Assembly: GCA_028281635.1 (NCBI GenBank)
Contig: JANQJM010000224.1
Span: 1-64,000 of the forward strand
Direction: 5' to 3'
Length of the DNA: 64,000 bases
Origin: Pseudomonadales bacterium
Lineage (GTDB): Bacteria > Pseudomonadota > Gammaproteobacteria > Pseudomonadales > Pseudohongiellaceae
The notes beneath the pieces are model-generated. The model was not told the origin of the DNA, searched no databases, and saw only the letters and a program-made list of their open reading frames with translations. The position numbers and the translations under genes were made by a program. Shown piece by piece: positions 30,342 through 41,065 of this stretch. Numbering within the stretch: the stretch's first letter is position 1; each line of letters starts with the position of its first letter.

Positions 30342-30803
30342 CTAGGGCGCTGGCACCGCGTGTCCAATCATCGTGTTGCCTTCGAACACAGCCCGATCCA
30401 TCACGTTTTGTGCATCGACAAAAATGAAATCGAACTCACCGTTATCATTGCTGTCTCGGTGCAACATGACAATCATCATCTCACCAGCCTCGAGACCTTT
30501 ATAAACCTCGATGCTGACGTTACGGTTTACTCCGGATTTCAGAAACTGACGACCCACCACCCTGTCACCGTTTGGAGCACCGTTTTCAAAAGGATGAATC
30601 ACTAACCAACCATCGCCATCGATAGTAATCTCATCGATGATCAAGGTATTGCCATCACGCTTCATAGTCTCAATTTTGATCCAGTTGCTCTCACCATTTC
30701 CGATGCTGATCTGAGCATTGGTATCGTGCATGAGGCTAAATGGAATCAATAACACAACTGCGGCGAGTTGGCTAAGACGAGCAATTACTGAGCTAACTTT
30801 CAT
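30342..30803 (-). CDS. Secreted hypothetical protein (DUF7282-like)
   Basis: Signal peptide; DGWLVIHPFENGAPNGDRVVGRQFLKSGVNRNVSIEVYK. Confidence 0.55.
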   Translation of the reverse strand: MKVSSVIARLSQLAAVVLLIPFSLMHDTNAQISIGNGESNWIKIETMKRDGNTLIIDEITIDGDGWLVIHPFENGAPNGDRVVGRQFLKSGVNRNVSIEVYKGLEAGEMMIVMLHRDSNDNGEFDFIFVDAQNVMDRAVFEGNTMIGHAVPAP

Positions 30804-30854
30804 TCTGTGTCCCCCTATGTACACCTTTGGGATGCGCTATAAACCTGTGACAAA

Positions 30855-30890
30855 CAAAAAGGGCAGTGCTTAAACTCCAAAGCCTGCCCT
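30855..30890 (-). terminator. Terminator downstream of the Tat-aminotransferase gene
   Basis: AGGGCAG...CTGCCCT stem followed on the minus strand by TTTTTGTTTG. Confidence 0.65.
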
Positions 30891-30941
30891 CATGACACTC
30901 GTTATAGCTAACGAGTTCTGATTACTGTCTGGCGACAGTCT

Positions 30942-32306
30942 CTACACTTTGTTGACTGCGCCCGCCATGGCTTCCATGACTTCCGCAATCACTTTGCGTG
31001 ATGAAGCGATGTTCATACGCATGCGACCCTGGCCACCTTCTCCGTAGTCAACTCCCGGGTTGAGATACACCCCCGAGTTGTAAACCATCCAATCACGGAA
31101 ATAGTGCTCAGTGGATCGCGCACCTTTCTCTTTGGCTGCTTCTTCTGCGCCAATTGCAGCGATAGTCTTGCTGAAGTCCAGGAACGTCATGTAAGTTCCT
31201 TCGTTTCGCGTATAGCCGACTGTCGGCATGTGTTGCTTCACGTAATTTTCGATGAAGGTGTGGTTGTCATCCATGTAGGCATTGGCCTGATCAAACCAAT
31301 CACGTCCTTCCTGATACGCCGCAATGTTAGCCACCACTCCGAGGGTACTTAATTCCGCGCGATGATACTGGTTAACGCGCTGCAGCATGGTTGGCGACTT
31401 GGAATAGTAGTAAGCATTTTTCATACCGGCAAGATTGAATGTCTTGCTGATAGCCGTGAATGTCAGGCTATTATTCACCACCGCCTGATCAGGCAGGCTG
31501 GAAAAGGCAGTGAATTTCTGACCGCTACGAATCACGTCGCAATGAATCTCGTCTGATAACACAACGATGTCTCGTTCCAGAGCCATCCGACCCAGGCGCA
31601 GTAACTCATCTTCGTGCCAGACATTGCCGGTCGGATTTTGCGGATTGCAAACGATCAGGGCACGGACATCCGGCGTCATCTTCGCTTCCAGGTCATCCCA
31701 ATCGAAGGTGTAGCGACCATCCTTCTTTACCATCTGGCTGTCCACCGACTCGATGTTGGCAGCGCGAGCCATGGTGTAGAAACCAGAATAGGCAGGTGTT
31801 GGAATCAGGACTTTGCCACCCACCGGAATAAAGGAACGCATGGCGGCGATCATGCCAGGATAAACGCCGTCAGACAGAGTCACCATATCGGTGCTGATGT
31901 CGTTATTCAGGTAATTCCCGTTCCACTTAACAATTTCTTCGCGCAGCTCATTGGTGCTACTCATGTAGCCCCAGCTATGGTGCTTGATGCGGTCTTGCAG
32001 CGCCTCAGTAATGCAGGGGGCGCATTCGAAGTCCATAGACGCAACACCCATCCCATATTTGAATTCGCCATTGGGATAGCTGCGTGGAGGTGAATCCCAG
32101 CGGGAGCAGTTGCTTCCCACCCGGTTGTAGACAGTATCGAAATCGTATTTGCCGTTGGCCAATCTCGGATAGCTGTCGGAAGCACTCCGTCCTTCCTGCG
32201 CGCTTGCCTGGGGAGCGGCGGCCAGGGTTCCAGCTGCTCCCGCCAGCGCAGTAAAGCTGGCATTCTTCATGAAGGTTCTTCTGTTTAGACCTGCGTTTTT
32301 AGTCAT
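30942..32306 (-). CDS. PLP-dependent aminotransferase (PatB/MalY-like) with Tat signal
   Basis: 454 aa; NRRTFMKNASFTALAGAAGTLAAAPQASAQ Tat leader; CNPQNPTGNVW; AISKTFNLAGMKNA (PLP Lys). Confidence 0.9.
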   Translation of the reverse strand: MTKNAGLNRRTFMKNASFTALAGAAGTLAAAPQASAQEGRSASDSYPRLANGKYDFDTVYNRVGSNCSRWDSPPRSYPNGEFKYGMGVASMDFECAPCITEALQDRIKHHSWGYMSSTNELREEIVKWNGNYLNNDISTDMVTLSDGVYPGMIAAMRSFIPVGGKVLIPTPAYSGFYTMARAANIESVDSQMVKKDGRYTFDWDDLEAKMTPDVRALIVCNPQNPTGNVWHEDELLRLGRMALERDIVVLSDEIHCDVIRSGQKFTAFSSLPDQAVVNNSLTFTAISKTFNLAGMKNAYYYSKSPTMLQRVNQYHRAELSTLGVVANIAAYQEGRDWFDQANAYMDDNHTFIENYVKQHMPTVGYTRNEGTYMTFLDFSKTIAAIGAEEAAKEKGARSTEHYFRDWMVYNSGVYLNPGVDYGEGGQGRMRMNIASSRKVIAEVMEAMAGAVNKV

Positions 32307-32449
32307 CGCGGTGCCCTCTTACGACCTTTTATTGCTTGTTTTGTGTGATTTATTGGGAATTTGTGCGTTAGGCGAGTTTCCTCGTTAAAATTTGTTACAA
32401 ATCTGTAACCAGCTTATTCCGTTTAGAGGCTGAGATCAAAGGAAATGAT

Positions 32450-33460
32450 CTACAGCCCACCCTCCGCCTCCAGACGCTCCTGAACACGGGCGCCCCGGAG
32501 GATGTTCACCATGCCGTAGTTACCCTCATGGCAGGCATATTCGTAGAGCAGGCCACCCACTTTGGTCATTGGCACTACAGCGGTAAATTTATCTGTGTAG
32601 GTGGCTGGATCCTCTACCGTGAACTCATAGTCTACGGTGAATTCGTCCACCCGAGTGAAACGCTCACTCAAGGTCTTCTGCAGGGAGGTCCCGGAGCTGC
32701 CGAAGCTGGATGACAATCCGTTGAAATTCCTGGTCACTACAACCAGGGTGTCACCCTCCCAGTAGCCTTTGGAATCGCCAGTCCACAATCGGACATCATT
32801 GGACAAGGCGGCTATTTCGGCTGCGGAGTCATAAAGTGGAACGATGCGCGCATCATGAATCATCTCAGTCATCAGTACCGCAGTATTCTTACTTTGAAAG
32901 ATTTGCACATTGTTGTTGTACAGACTGGGAACAAAGGGTGGACCTGCGTTAAAGCCGATGAGGCAACGCTCACTCAATCCACGGTCCTCCGGTCCATCGG
33001 TTCCTATACCCCCGGCCGCAATGCGCACGGGTCGGGCTTCACCGGTTGTGTCGCCGCCATACATACCCTGGCGAGCTATTGCGCCTTCCACTAAGGGAGG
33101 CAACTGGCCATCCTCAGGATAGACGATGTGGGATGTCCTCACCGTATCGCCGATCCCGGCATTCTCAATCCAGAAATCATTATAGGACTCGTCCACCCCT
33201 TCAATGTTGAGGGCGGAATCTGAGGCTTCATCGATAGCCGCTCGCCTGGTTCGAATCTCTTCGATTTCTTCTGCCGTTAGAAACTGTCGGTCTCCAAATT
33301 GCCTTGGCCGTTGCATGGGAACATCGGACGAGAAATTCCAGACGCCTTGTAGATCAGGCTGGCCCCATTCGGTGCGCGGAGCAACATAATCGTCCTGAGC
33401 CGACACCGCTAGAGGCAGAAACCCTGCAAGCGTTAAAAGACAAACGTTCAATTTCTTCAT
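32450..33460 (-). CDS. Secreted hypothetical protein
   Basis: Internal ATG MKKLNVCLLTLAGFLPLAVSAQDD gives a clear signal peptide; upstream part of the track ORF is probably not translated. Confidence 0.75.
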   Translation of the reverse strand: MKKLNVCLLTLAGFLPLAVSAQDDYVAPRTEWGQPDLQGVWNFSSDVPMQRPRQFGDRQFLTAEEIEEIRTRRAAIDEASDSALNIEGVDESYNDFWIENAGIGDTVRTSHIVYPEDGQLPPLVEGAIARQGMYGGDTTGEARPVRIAAGGIGTDGPEDRGLSERCLIGFNAGPPFVPSLYNNNVQIFQSKNTAVLMTEMIHDARIVPLYDSAAEIAALSNDVRLWTGDSKGYWEGDTLVVVTRNFNGLSSSFGSSGTSLQKTLSERFTRVDEFTVDYEFTVEDPATYTDKFTAVVPMTKVGGLLYEYACHEGNYGMVNILRGARVQERLEAEGGL

Positions 33461-33641
33461 AACATTCCTATTATGTTGGGTGCTCCTGTTGCGTTTAAAA
33501 CATCCAGTTTTGAGATAAAGGCGAAGGGAGAAATTGATGGGAACTCTTTGACATCGAGGTGCAGATTCCTTGCTATCAGGAACCGGGATCACATTCGAGC
33601 GATACGCCCCAACAGAAAGCGTTGGGGCCTGCTCTGGTGCT

Positions 33642-34790
33642 CTAAGCCAGCACCTTACGGAACACATCCACCGCGACTTGCATCTCTTCCATGCTGCCTA
33701 GCGAAATACGGCAGTGAGTATGTTGCAACGGTGGAAAATCGCGACCAACAATCACTTTGTGCGGACTGCACAAATTTCTCACGTTGGCCGCAGGTTGTTT
33801 CAGGTTTGGAAAGATGTGGTTGGTATGCGACTCCGGCGTATCATAACCAAGATCAGCCAGGGCGCCAACGACGAAGTTACGCACGCGAGTATTCTCTTCG
33901 CGTTCCCACTCCAGATGCGCTACGTCTTCGAAAGCAGTTAATGCCGCCACCGCGCTGAGCATAGCCACATCACCCATACCCCAGGCACTGCGAATTTCCC
34001 TCAGCGTTTCTGGTTGCGCCAATGCATAACCAATACGCATACCCGCCAGGGCATGTGCTTTAGAGAAAGAGCGGGTGATGAACACGTTCTTGAATTCTTT
34101 CGTAAGCGGATGTCCGGTTTGCATCTTGGCCGGATCGGCATAGTCAATATAGGCCTCATCAAGATGAATATGAGTATCAGGCGATTCCGCCAGCACTGCA
34201 CGAACAGCTTTCTCGATAGCCTGTGGGCTATGTACAGTGCCCGAAGGATTGTTTGGATTACAGAAATACACCAGGCCAGCGCCTTTCGACACGGCAACCA
34301 TGGCGTCCAGATCCAACTTGGCATCTTTATCCAATGGTATTTGCTTGATGGGCGCACCGATCTGGCGGGCAGTGCCTTCACTGGTAGAAAAAGTCGGACC
34401 CGCTGTTACTAATGGTTTGTCAGCATTACAGTAAGCTCTGGTTGAAGCCTGCAATAACCAGGTAGAACCTGAAGCCAACAGTACATGGCTACGAGGTACA
34501 TCGAAGCGGGAAGCAATCGCATCCTGTAGTTCGGGCACAAAGTCCGGGGCATAACCTCGACCCACCCTATAGTTGGTGTACTTACGAATTGCCTCAAGCG
34601 TCTTCGGACCAGGGCCACGGCCACTCTCATTCTGATTGAGATGAATCTCACCCCGATCGTAAACACCGGCGTGGTGGTCAGAACGGGCCTGAGCGAATAC
34701 TGGACTGCTGATAATGGTGGAGCCACCGATCAATCCGGCGGCGGTGCCGAATCCTGCTGATTTGACGAATCCACGACGACTAATTTTCAT
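33642..34790 (-). CDS. Histidinol-phosphate aminotransferase-like enzyme with Tat signal
   Basis: 382 aa; SRRGFVKSAGFGTAAGLIGGSTIISSPVFAQ leader; FCNPNNPSGTV; RSFSKAHALAGMRIGY. Confidence 0.9.
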   Translation of the reverse strand: MKISRRGFVKSAGFGTAAGLIGGSTIISSPVFAQARSDHHAGVYDRGEIHLNQNESGRGPGPKTLEAIRKYTNYRVGRGYAPDFVPELQDAIASRFDVPRSHVLLASGSTWLLQASTRAYCNADKPLVTAGPTFSTSEGTARQIGAPIKQIPLDKDAKLDLDAMVAVSKGAGLVYFCNPNNPSGTVHSPQAIEKAVRAVLAESPDTHIHLDEAYIDYADPAKMQTGHPLTKEFKNVFITRSFSKAHALAGMRIGYALAQPETLREIRSAWGMGDVAMLSAVAALTAFEDVAHLEWEREENTRVRNFVVGALADLGYDTPESHTNHIFPNLKQPAANVRNLCSPHKVIVGRDFPPLQHTHCRISLGSMEEMQVAVDVFRKVLA

Positions 34791-35080
34791 TATGCTTCTC
34801 CTGGTCCGGAGCGCCCGGAACCATGGTTCAGTGATTAGGACACGCTGCCAGCATCATAGCGCTGGCAGTCTCGAAATGCCACGGGAAATGGGGCTGTTCA
34901 GCGCTTATCTAGACCCTGTCAGCGTGCACAGATACGGTGAATTCAAGGATTTCCAAGGGCATTGACCCACCCCAAACAAGGGCACGCTCTGATGTTGGAT
35001 CAGGCAGCGTATCGACCTCGAATGTCGAGGGCAGCCCCGTTGCCAGCCGTGTTACGCTTACTGCTGCCGACTTGTAAATA

Positions 35081-35956
35081 CTAGATGGCTAACGGCGCAT
35101 CAAAACGAATTTGGTAACCTACCTTATCATCTGAAAACCCAGCCGATTTGTAAAATGCTTCCATTGCACGGGTACGCTGCTGGGTCATGAGGGCGATCTT
35201 GTAACAATCTTTGCTGACCGCAGTGCGGGCCGCCACCAGCAAGAGATTTTTCCCCACACCCTGGTTGCGTTCCGATTCGGTCACAATGATATTTTCGATG
35301 ATGCCAAATGGCCGGCCCGACCAGCTCAGGTTAGCGCAAATATTCAAAGTGCACGTGCCTATAAGTTCGCCACCTTTAAAAGCACCTAATACCACGCCGC
35401 CACTGCCAATGATTCTGCTATAGATTTCCCGGACATCGTTTTCGCTAAGGGCCTTGATATCAGGTAACTGGAATTCGTCCAGTAGCGACATGGCCTGCCA
35501 GATATCGCTGATCTGGATCGGTCTGACCTCTACCGCACTGAGTCGCTTCATCATGGTGACATTGGGTTCGGACTCTCGAATGCGCTCGAATCGCTCGCGC
35601 AAAAAGTCCGGCGCTGTCAAACCACCGATCTCCTGCATGCCAATTTTTTCAAACAGCCCGCATTGTGATTTGAAACACAAACAAAAGGCTTCTGCGATAC
35701 CCAGCTCGGCTTCGACCGCAGCCAACAATGAAGTAGCCACTCCTTGTTCACGCGCATCGGATTTGACGTAGAGAGAACGAATGACAAAAACGGGATCGTC
35801 GAAGGCAAGATTGGCTACCCCAACAATCTCATTCTTCCATTCGGCAACGAAGTAGAAGTCGTTGCGGGAGTTGCCAAAAGCTCTCCCCCACTCCGCGTAG
35901 AGTGCTTCTATTGCCGGGTGGTCTACTTCGATCGCGACTCGGGCCAGCGGTTTCAT
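35081..35956 (-). CDS. Tandem GNAT N-acetyltransferase
   Basis: 291 aa with two acetyl-CoA-loop-like segments (DAREQGVATSLL and ERNQGVGKNLL). Confidence 0.85.
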   Translation of the reverse strand: MKPLARVAIEVDHPAIEALYAEWGRAFGNSRNDFYFVAEWKNEIVGVANLAFDDPVFVIRSLYVKSDAREQGVATSLLAAVEAELGIAEAFCLCFKSQCGLFEKIGMQEIGGLTAPDFLRERFERIRESEPNVTMMKRLSAVEVRPIQISDIWQAMSLLDEFQLPDIKALSENDVREIYSRIIGSGGVVLGAFKGGELIGTCTLNICANLSWSGRPFGIIENIIVTESERNQGVGKNLLLVAARTAVSKDCYKIALMTQQRTRAMEAFYKSAGFSDDKVGYQIRFDAPLAI

Positions 35957-36292
35957 CGTAAATCAGCCTTTGCTCAACCAGTGTGAGGAGCCAGTTCAGT
36001 GTGCTGCGTAAACACCTGCCTGTTAAGTGACCGCGGCTCCAGAATATATCCAGACCTTAGTAAACGCCTGACAGATATCCATGCCTCTTCAATCTAAATC
36101 TCCGACTCGAGTCGGTCAATCTTGGTGCGGAAAAGGTTCATCCCAGGGCAAAAAGGCGCAGTCGGAAAAGTTATGTCAGTTTGTAACAGGGGCGAGGAAT
36201 TTCGGGACGATGACAGTAAAATCCCTTCTCGTAAATTCTCGCGCCTGGTCCCTGTTCGGACCGTTCCAGAAATAACTAAAAATTAGAACAAC

Positions 36293-38527
36293 ATGCTTCG
36301 ATCTTTGACTCGTCATTCGCCTCGACAGCGCTTTGGTTTTTCCAAGCTGATACCGTCCACACTGATTCAATGCAGCGCTATGCTGACTGTACTGTGTGTC
36401 ATCCCGATGACAAGCCAGGCTCAAAACACTGTTGGCGATGGCTCAACAGTCGTCTATCCCGCGGAGTACTTCACTGAGTGGCAGCCAATCACGGCCCAGG
36501 ACATGCTGGCGCGAATTCCTGGTCAGGATAACCAGGGACCTGGTCGCGGAGGGCGCGGTGGCCCGCCTGGTGGCTTCACTGGCAATCCAACTAGTGGTGG
36601 ACGCGGGCTTGGTGCGGGTAACACCGGCACCGAAATCATGATCAACGGCAAACGCACAGCCGGCAAAAACAATTCCACCGATCAGCTACTCAGCCGAATC
36701 GCCTCTTCCCAAGTTCAGGAGATTCAGATTATTCGCGGCACTTCCGGTGATCTCGACGTACGTGGGAGTGGACAAGTGATCAATGTCGTCTTGTTGGACG
36801 CTCTGGCCTCAACCAGTTTCTCTTACGGAGCGACAGTAAATTACGCCCAAGACGACACTGTGTTACCCGGCGGCAATATCGCGCTCAATGGTCAACAGGG
36901 TGCTCTGGATTATCTGCTAACCCTGCGTAGTTCCCCCCGCTACTCGAATAGTCTTAACAACGAAAGCAGTGTATTGGGAGACTTCACACCCAATGACACG
37001 GTACTGGAAGAAGTCACTCGCGACGGCGAGAATCACGAGTTAAGTTTCAATCTTGGCTATGCCTTCGCCAACCTGGGTACGCTGCAGGTCAACGGCCTTT
37101 ATGCGCAACGGGATGCGCCCACCGAAATCGATCGTGTTACTACAAATCTGTTAACCGACCCGGTGCAGTATCTTGTGGAACGCGAAGACAACCCCAATGC
37201 ACGAGACAATTGGGAGTTGGGATTCGACTATGAGTATTCATTCGACAATGGTGCACGCTTCAAACTCCTGGGTATTGCCAATCAGGACAATAACGATTTC
37301 ACGCGCCAACGTTTCGAACGCTTTCCTGATAACGGTGATGAACTAAATCTGTTTCTGAATCTGAACGCCATTACCGAAGAGAAAATTCTCAGAGGTTCCT
37401 ACACCTTTGACATGTTCGATAGCCAAAGTGTCGAGATTGGAGCTGAGCGTGCGCAAACTACCCTGGATTCATCTTTACGTTTGGGTTCGCTAACAGCGGA
37501 AGGAACACCGTCGCCTGAGGTAGGTGGTCTGGTTCCGGTAGCGGTGCCCAATAACGCCAATTCTGTGGTTGAAGAAATTCGCTACGAACCGTTTGCCATT
37601 CACAACTGGCGCATCAACTCACAGCTCACTCTCGAGTCCTCATTGTTGTACGAAACTTCCGAGATAACTCAATCGGGCAGTGTGACCAACCAACGCGATT
37701 TTGACTTTATTAAACCCAAGGTCGATCTTCGCTATGACATTACACCAATGTTACAGGTTCGTGGCACCATCGAGCGCATCGTCAATCAGTTAAGCTTTTC
37801 AGATTTTGTTGCTGCTAACGACGAACAAGACAACGACTCCAACACCCTGGGAGGCAATGCCAACCTGAGGCAGCAGACTCAATGGCGTTATTCCTTCAAC
37901 GGTGAATACCGATTACCGAATGATGTCGGCGTGTTAAACGCACTGTTCTGGTACGCCGATCATACCGACGTCATCGACTGGATCGATGTCACCACGTCCG
38001 AAGACAATCTGGCTTCGGTTAATGGCAATATCGGTGATGGCCGGGAGTTTGGCACTAACCTTAACGCCAGTTTACGCATGGGTATGATTGGACTACCCGA
38101 TTTATTGGTCAATGTGGCCCTGGATCTCCAGGACTCTGAAGTTATCGATCCGTTTCTGGGTGTTGAACGCCGTTTTCGGTTCTTTAACCGGGGTCAATTC
38201 AGGTTAACCACACGCCACGATATTCCTCAATGGCGCTTCAACTGGGGCATACAGTATTTTGATCGCATCGATGGCGGCATGTTCATGTATGACTTACAGG
38301 ATTTTGAGTTTACTGTGGGTGAACCATTCCATGGCATCTTTGCCGAATATCGGGATCGCCGTGGCACGACTTATCGATTGGATATCGGTGCTTTCACCGA
38401 TGGCGCTCAGTGTCGGGAACGCTGGCGCTATGTAGGCAGACTTTCTAACAACATTCTGGAAGAGCTGGAATACCGATGTACCCAAAGTGGCGTGCGGCCT
38501 TCATTCAGTGTCACCGGTACCTTTTAA
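36293..38527 (+). CDS. TonB-dependent receptor-like outer membrane protein
   Basis: 744 aa; plug region TEIMINGKRTAGKNNSTDQLLSRIASSQVQEIQIIRGTSGDLDVRGSGQVINVVL, beta-rich C-terminus ending SVTGTF. Confidence 0.85.
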   Translation: MLRSLTRHSPRQRFGFSKLIPSTLIQCSAMLTVLCVIPMTSQAQNTVGDGSTVVYPAEYFTEWQPITAQDMLARIPGQDNQGPGRGGRGGPPGGFTGNPTSGGRGLGAGNTGTEIMINGKRTAGKNNSTDQLLSRIASSQVQEIQIIRGTSGDLDVRGSGQVINVVLLDALASTSFSYGATVNYAQDDTVLPGGNIALNGQQGALDYLLTLRSSPRYSNSLNNESSVLGDFTPNDTVLEEVTRDGENHELSFNLGYAFANLGTLQVNGLYAQRDAPTEIDRVTTNLLTDPVQYLVEREDNPNARDNWELGFDYEYSFDNGARFKLLGIANQDNNDFTRQRFERFPDNGDELNLFLNLNAITEEKILRGSYTFDMFDSQSVEIGAERAQTTLDSSLRLGSLTAEGTPSPEVGGLVPVAVPNNANSVVEEIRYEPFAIHNWRINSQLTLESSLLYETSEITQSGSVTNQRDFDFIKPKVDLRYDITPMLQVRGTIERIVNQLSFSDFVAANDEQDNDSNTLGGNANLRQQTQWRYSFNGEYRLPNDVGVLNALFWYADHTDVIDWIDVTTSEDNLASVNGNIGDGREFGTNLNASLRMGMIGLPDLLVNVALDLQDSEVIDPFLGVERRFRFFNRGQFRLTTRHDIPQWRFNWGIQYFDRIDGGMFMYDLQDFEFTVGEPFHGIFAEYRDRRGTTYRLDIGAFTDGAQCRERWRYVGRLSNNILEELEYRCTQSGVRPSFSVTGTF

Positions 38528-38547
38528 GGCGATTCTTGTTTTTAGGG

Positions 38548-40968
38548 TTACGGCGCAGTACCGAACACTGCGCTGCGCACTTCGCCTTCGTGTACGTAAA
38601 ACACTGCATCGTTGACTAATACCGAACGATCACCGAAGCTGCTGAAGAATGGAGCAAATGCGCCAAGTTGTTCGGTAGAATCCCCTTCCACATAACCCGT
38701 CTCAGCAACACCTGCGTCCGTCACTTCAAACATATAGAGGCCTTTGTTGGTAAAAGAATACCAGGTGCTGGGCGAGCCCGGGTCGAATCCTTCATAGTCC
38801 GGTTCGCTCTCGTTGACTTGTATTGGAATGGCGAACCGAAAAGGTGCAGCCGCTGTTGTAGGTAAAAATGAAATACCGTGATGATCGGCCAATACCTCCG
38901 ACTGAGAGCCACGCTTGCCGTAGATTAGCGCGTTGATTTCCTCCGGTGCTTGCGGATCTGACACATCGAACAGACTGAGCTTAACGCCTTGATACCAGGC
39001 GCCACGGGCAAAGCCAAAATCCGAGGAGCCATCGTCAGGAATGGCGTCCTTGCCAAATCCCAGCAACAGGTTTTCTCCCACGGGATGCAAGTAATCCGAA
39101 TACCCTTCAATCTCCAGCTCGCCCGCTATAACTGGCTCGTCCTGATCTGAAAGATCAACCACGTAGAGCGGATCGATTACCCGAAAAGTCACCAGATAAG
39201 CGCGATCTCCAACAAATCGTGCTGCAAATAATTGCTCGCCAGGTTTGCCAATACCGTCGATATAGTCCACCAATTCCAGTTCATCGCCATCTTCCTTAAG
39301 CACGGTAAGGCGAGTGCTGGAGGTAGCGTTCCAGGTTGATCCAATGGACGTGACCACATTCAGGTATTCGCCGTCGTCGCCGCCTGCTCCCATTCGAAAC
39401 GAGCGTTTATCTTCCGCCCATCCCAGATGCCCACGCACCTCACCGGACGCTGCATAGTCCACACCGTCTTCCGTTAATGAGAATTTGTGAATGGCCGTAG
39501 TGTGCTCTGGATCGTAGAACAGTGCATCGACGGCAAAGACTTCATATTCGTATTGCGTGGTCGCCAGATACAAAGCTTCCGTTGTCATGTATACGGTTTC
39601 GGTATTGCCCAGGAAACAAGTGCTGCTAAAGTCCGCAGGGTCAGCAAGAGGAATTGTGGCCACCGTGACGATGCTTGGATTGCGACTCTCCTCCAGCGCA
39701 TTGGTAGCGATGTAACAGTCCTTACTTTCGATCAAGTCACGCGGATCCACATCAGGCATTTCAACTTTCGGTAGCAGCGTGGTTAGTGAAGCAGTTTCCA
39801 GGGCAGCCGCATTACTCTGCTGAGATTCTTCATCGAACGCATAGGGAATGAAACCATCGAAGCCAGGCGAATATCGGGTAACAATATAGAGAAGGTCGCC
39901 AACCCGCCGACTGGAAATCAGTGTGCCATCGATAACCATGCGCTCAGAGAGGCTCAGGTTTGTCGGGTCCGAGGCATTCAGGAACTCGAGTTCCACTTCA
40001 TTGCTTCCCCAACCCCAAATATCGAGCCAGGCAACGTAAGAATTGAAACCCGAAAGAGTGACAATCATGTCGTCACCACTTGGGCTATCCTGAATCAGAT
40101 ACATACTGTCGGTAGCGCTGGAGAGGTCATTAATCTCGGTTAGCGGCTGATACAGACCTACTTCTTCGGCTGCGGGTGTCTCCGGGTCTAATCGAAAAGT
40201 TGCGATACAGTTTTCGAATCCACAGTTACGAAGTGCGTACAGGTACTCACCATCCGTTTTCACGATATCGGCTTCATCCACACCGAGTTCCTGGATATTG
40301 GTGGAAGAGACCTGCGCAACACTTGCGCCAGCGCTACTATCGGCTGTTCCTGCAACAGCAAAATCCAAAGTAACAAACCGATTGAATTCATCACTGGCTC
40401 CAGTGCTCATACCGAGTTTCAGATAGTCTTCCATCGCGGCATCAGATGAAAAGCGATGCAAGACATCCTTGCTTGCGTCGTGAACTGTGAAATTGACTGG
40501 AGTGTTCGCAATGCGAAGCGCATTGTCTCCTACCTGATAGGCAGTCCAGAATTCGTAGTCACCCGCGACCAGAACCTCATCTGAGAACAATTGGAAATCT
40601 ATAGAACTATCCAGTTCGACATTGGCAAACCCACGCAAAGAACCAGAGTCTCCATCCCATGGCTCCCAACCGAAAACTGTGCGCAAGTACCATTGGCTTC
40701 CATGCCTTGCAGCGAGGAACAATCGGGCGGTCTCACCCAAATCAGTGGCATCAACGGACATGGTAACGCGACCAGTAATTGCGTCACTGTTTAAATACAC
40801 TTCACTAAATCGATGCGGTTCGGCAGTCTGCAACTCAAGCGTAAGATCGGACGCACTATTGCCCACTGCTTGAAAAGAGATGGTGTAAGTCCAGACTGCA
40901 AGTGCAACGCCGCGCATTAAGTTTACTATTAGTGCATTGTTGTAGTTCAGTGACCGTAGGGACGCCAT
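38548..40968 (-). CDS. Secreted beta-propeller domain protein (PF09826-like)
   Basis: 806 aa; STNIQELGVDEADIVKTDGEYLYALRNC is the characteristic entry motif of this family. Confidence 0.85.
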   Translation of the reverse strand: MASLRSLNYNNALIVNLMRGVALAVWTYTISFQAVGNSASDLTLELQTAEPHRFSEVYLNSDAITGRVTMSVDATDLGETARLFLAARHGSQWYLRTVFGWEPWDGDSGSLRGFANVELDSSIDFQLFSDEVLVAGDYEFWTAYQVGDNALRIANTPVNFTVHDASKDVLHRFSSDAAMEDYLKLGMSTGASDEFNRFVTLDFAVAGTADSSAGASVAQVSSTNIQELGVDEADIVKTDGEYLYALRNCGFENCIATFRLDPETPAAEEVGLYQPLTEINDLSSATDSMYLIQDSPSGDDMIVTLSGFNSYVAWLDIWGWGSNEVELEFLNASDPTNLSLSERMVIDGTLISSRRVGDLLYIVTRYSPGFDGFIPYAFDEESQQSNAAALETASLTTLLPKVEMPDVDPRDLIESKDCYIATNALEESRNPSIVTVATIPLADPADFSSTCFLGNTETVYMTTEALYLATTQYEYEVFAVDALFYDPEHTTAIHKFSLTEDGVDYAASGEVRGHLGWAEDKRSFRMGAGGDDGEYLNVVTSIGSTWNATSSTRLTVLKEDGDELELVDYIDGIGKPGEQLFAARFVGDRAYLVTFRVIDPLYVVDLSDQDEPVIAGELEIEGYSDYLHPVGENLLLGFGKDAIPDDGSSDFGFARGAWYQGVKLSLFDVSDPQAPEEINALIYGKRGSQSEVLADHHGISFLPTTAAAPFRFAIPIQVNESEPDYEGFDPGSPSTWYSFTNKGLYMFEVTDAGVAETGYVEGDSTEQLGAFAPFFSSFGDRSVLVNDAVFYVHEGEVRSAVFGTAP

Positions 40969-41065
40969 GATGGTTCTCTCGAATTCGGGCTGCGCTCTGC
41001 TGCCTATATTACTCAGTCAAGTATACAAAGCTGTGGCCCCAAAACACTCACCAACCCCTGCCCCA

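Noticed and set aside
31614-32093. 159-aa plus-strand ORF
   Set aside because: Antisense to the Tat aminotransferase; shadow ORF.
33247-33262. GGTTCGAATC tRNA T-loop-like string
   Set aside because: Inside a coding gene, with no acceptor stem or anticodon arm around it.
33473-33958. 161-aa plus-strand ORF
   Set aside because: Overlaps the end of the HisC-like gene antisense and an intergenic region; no domain features.
36530-36620. Gly/Pro-rich low-complexity segment in the TonB receptor
   Set aside because: A variable Gly-rich stretch before the plug motif seems usual for this receptor type; not treated as a separate repeat element.
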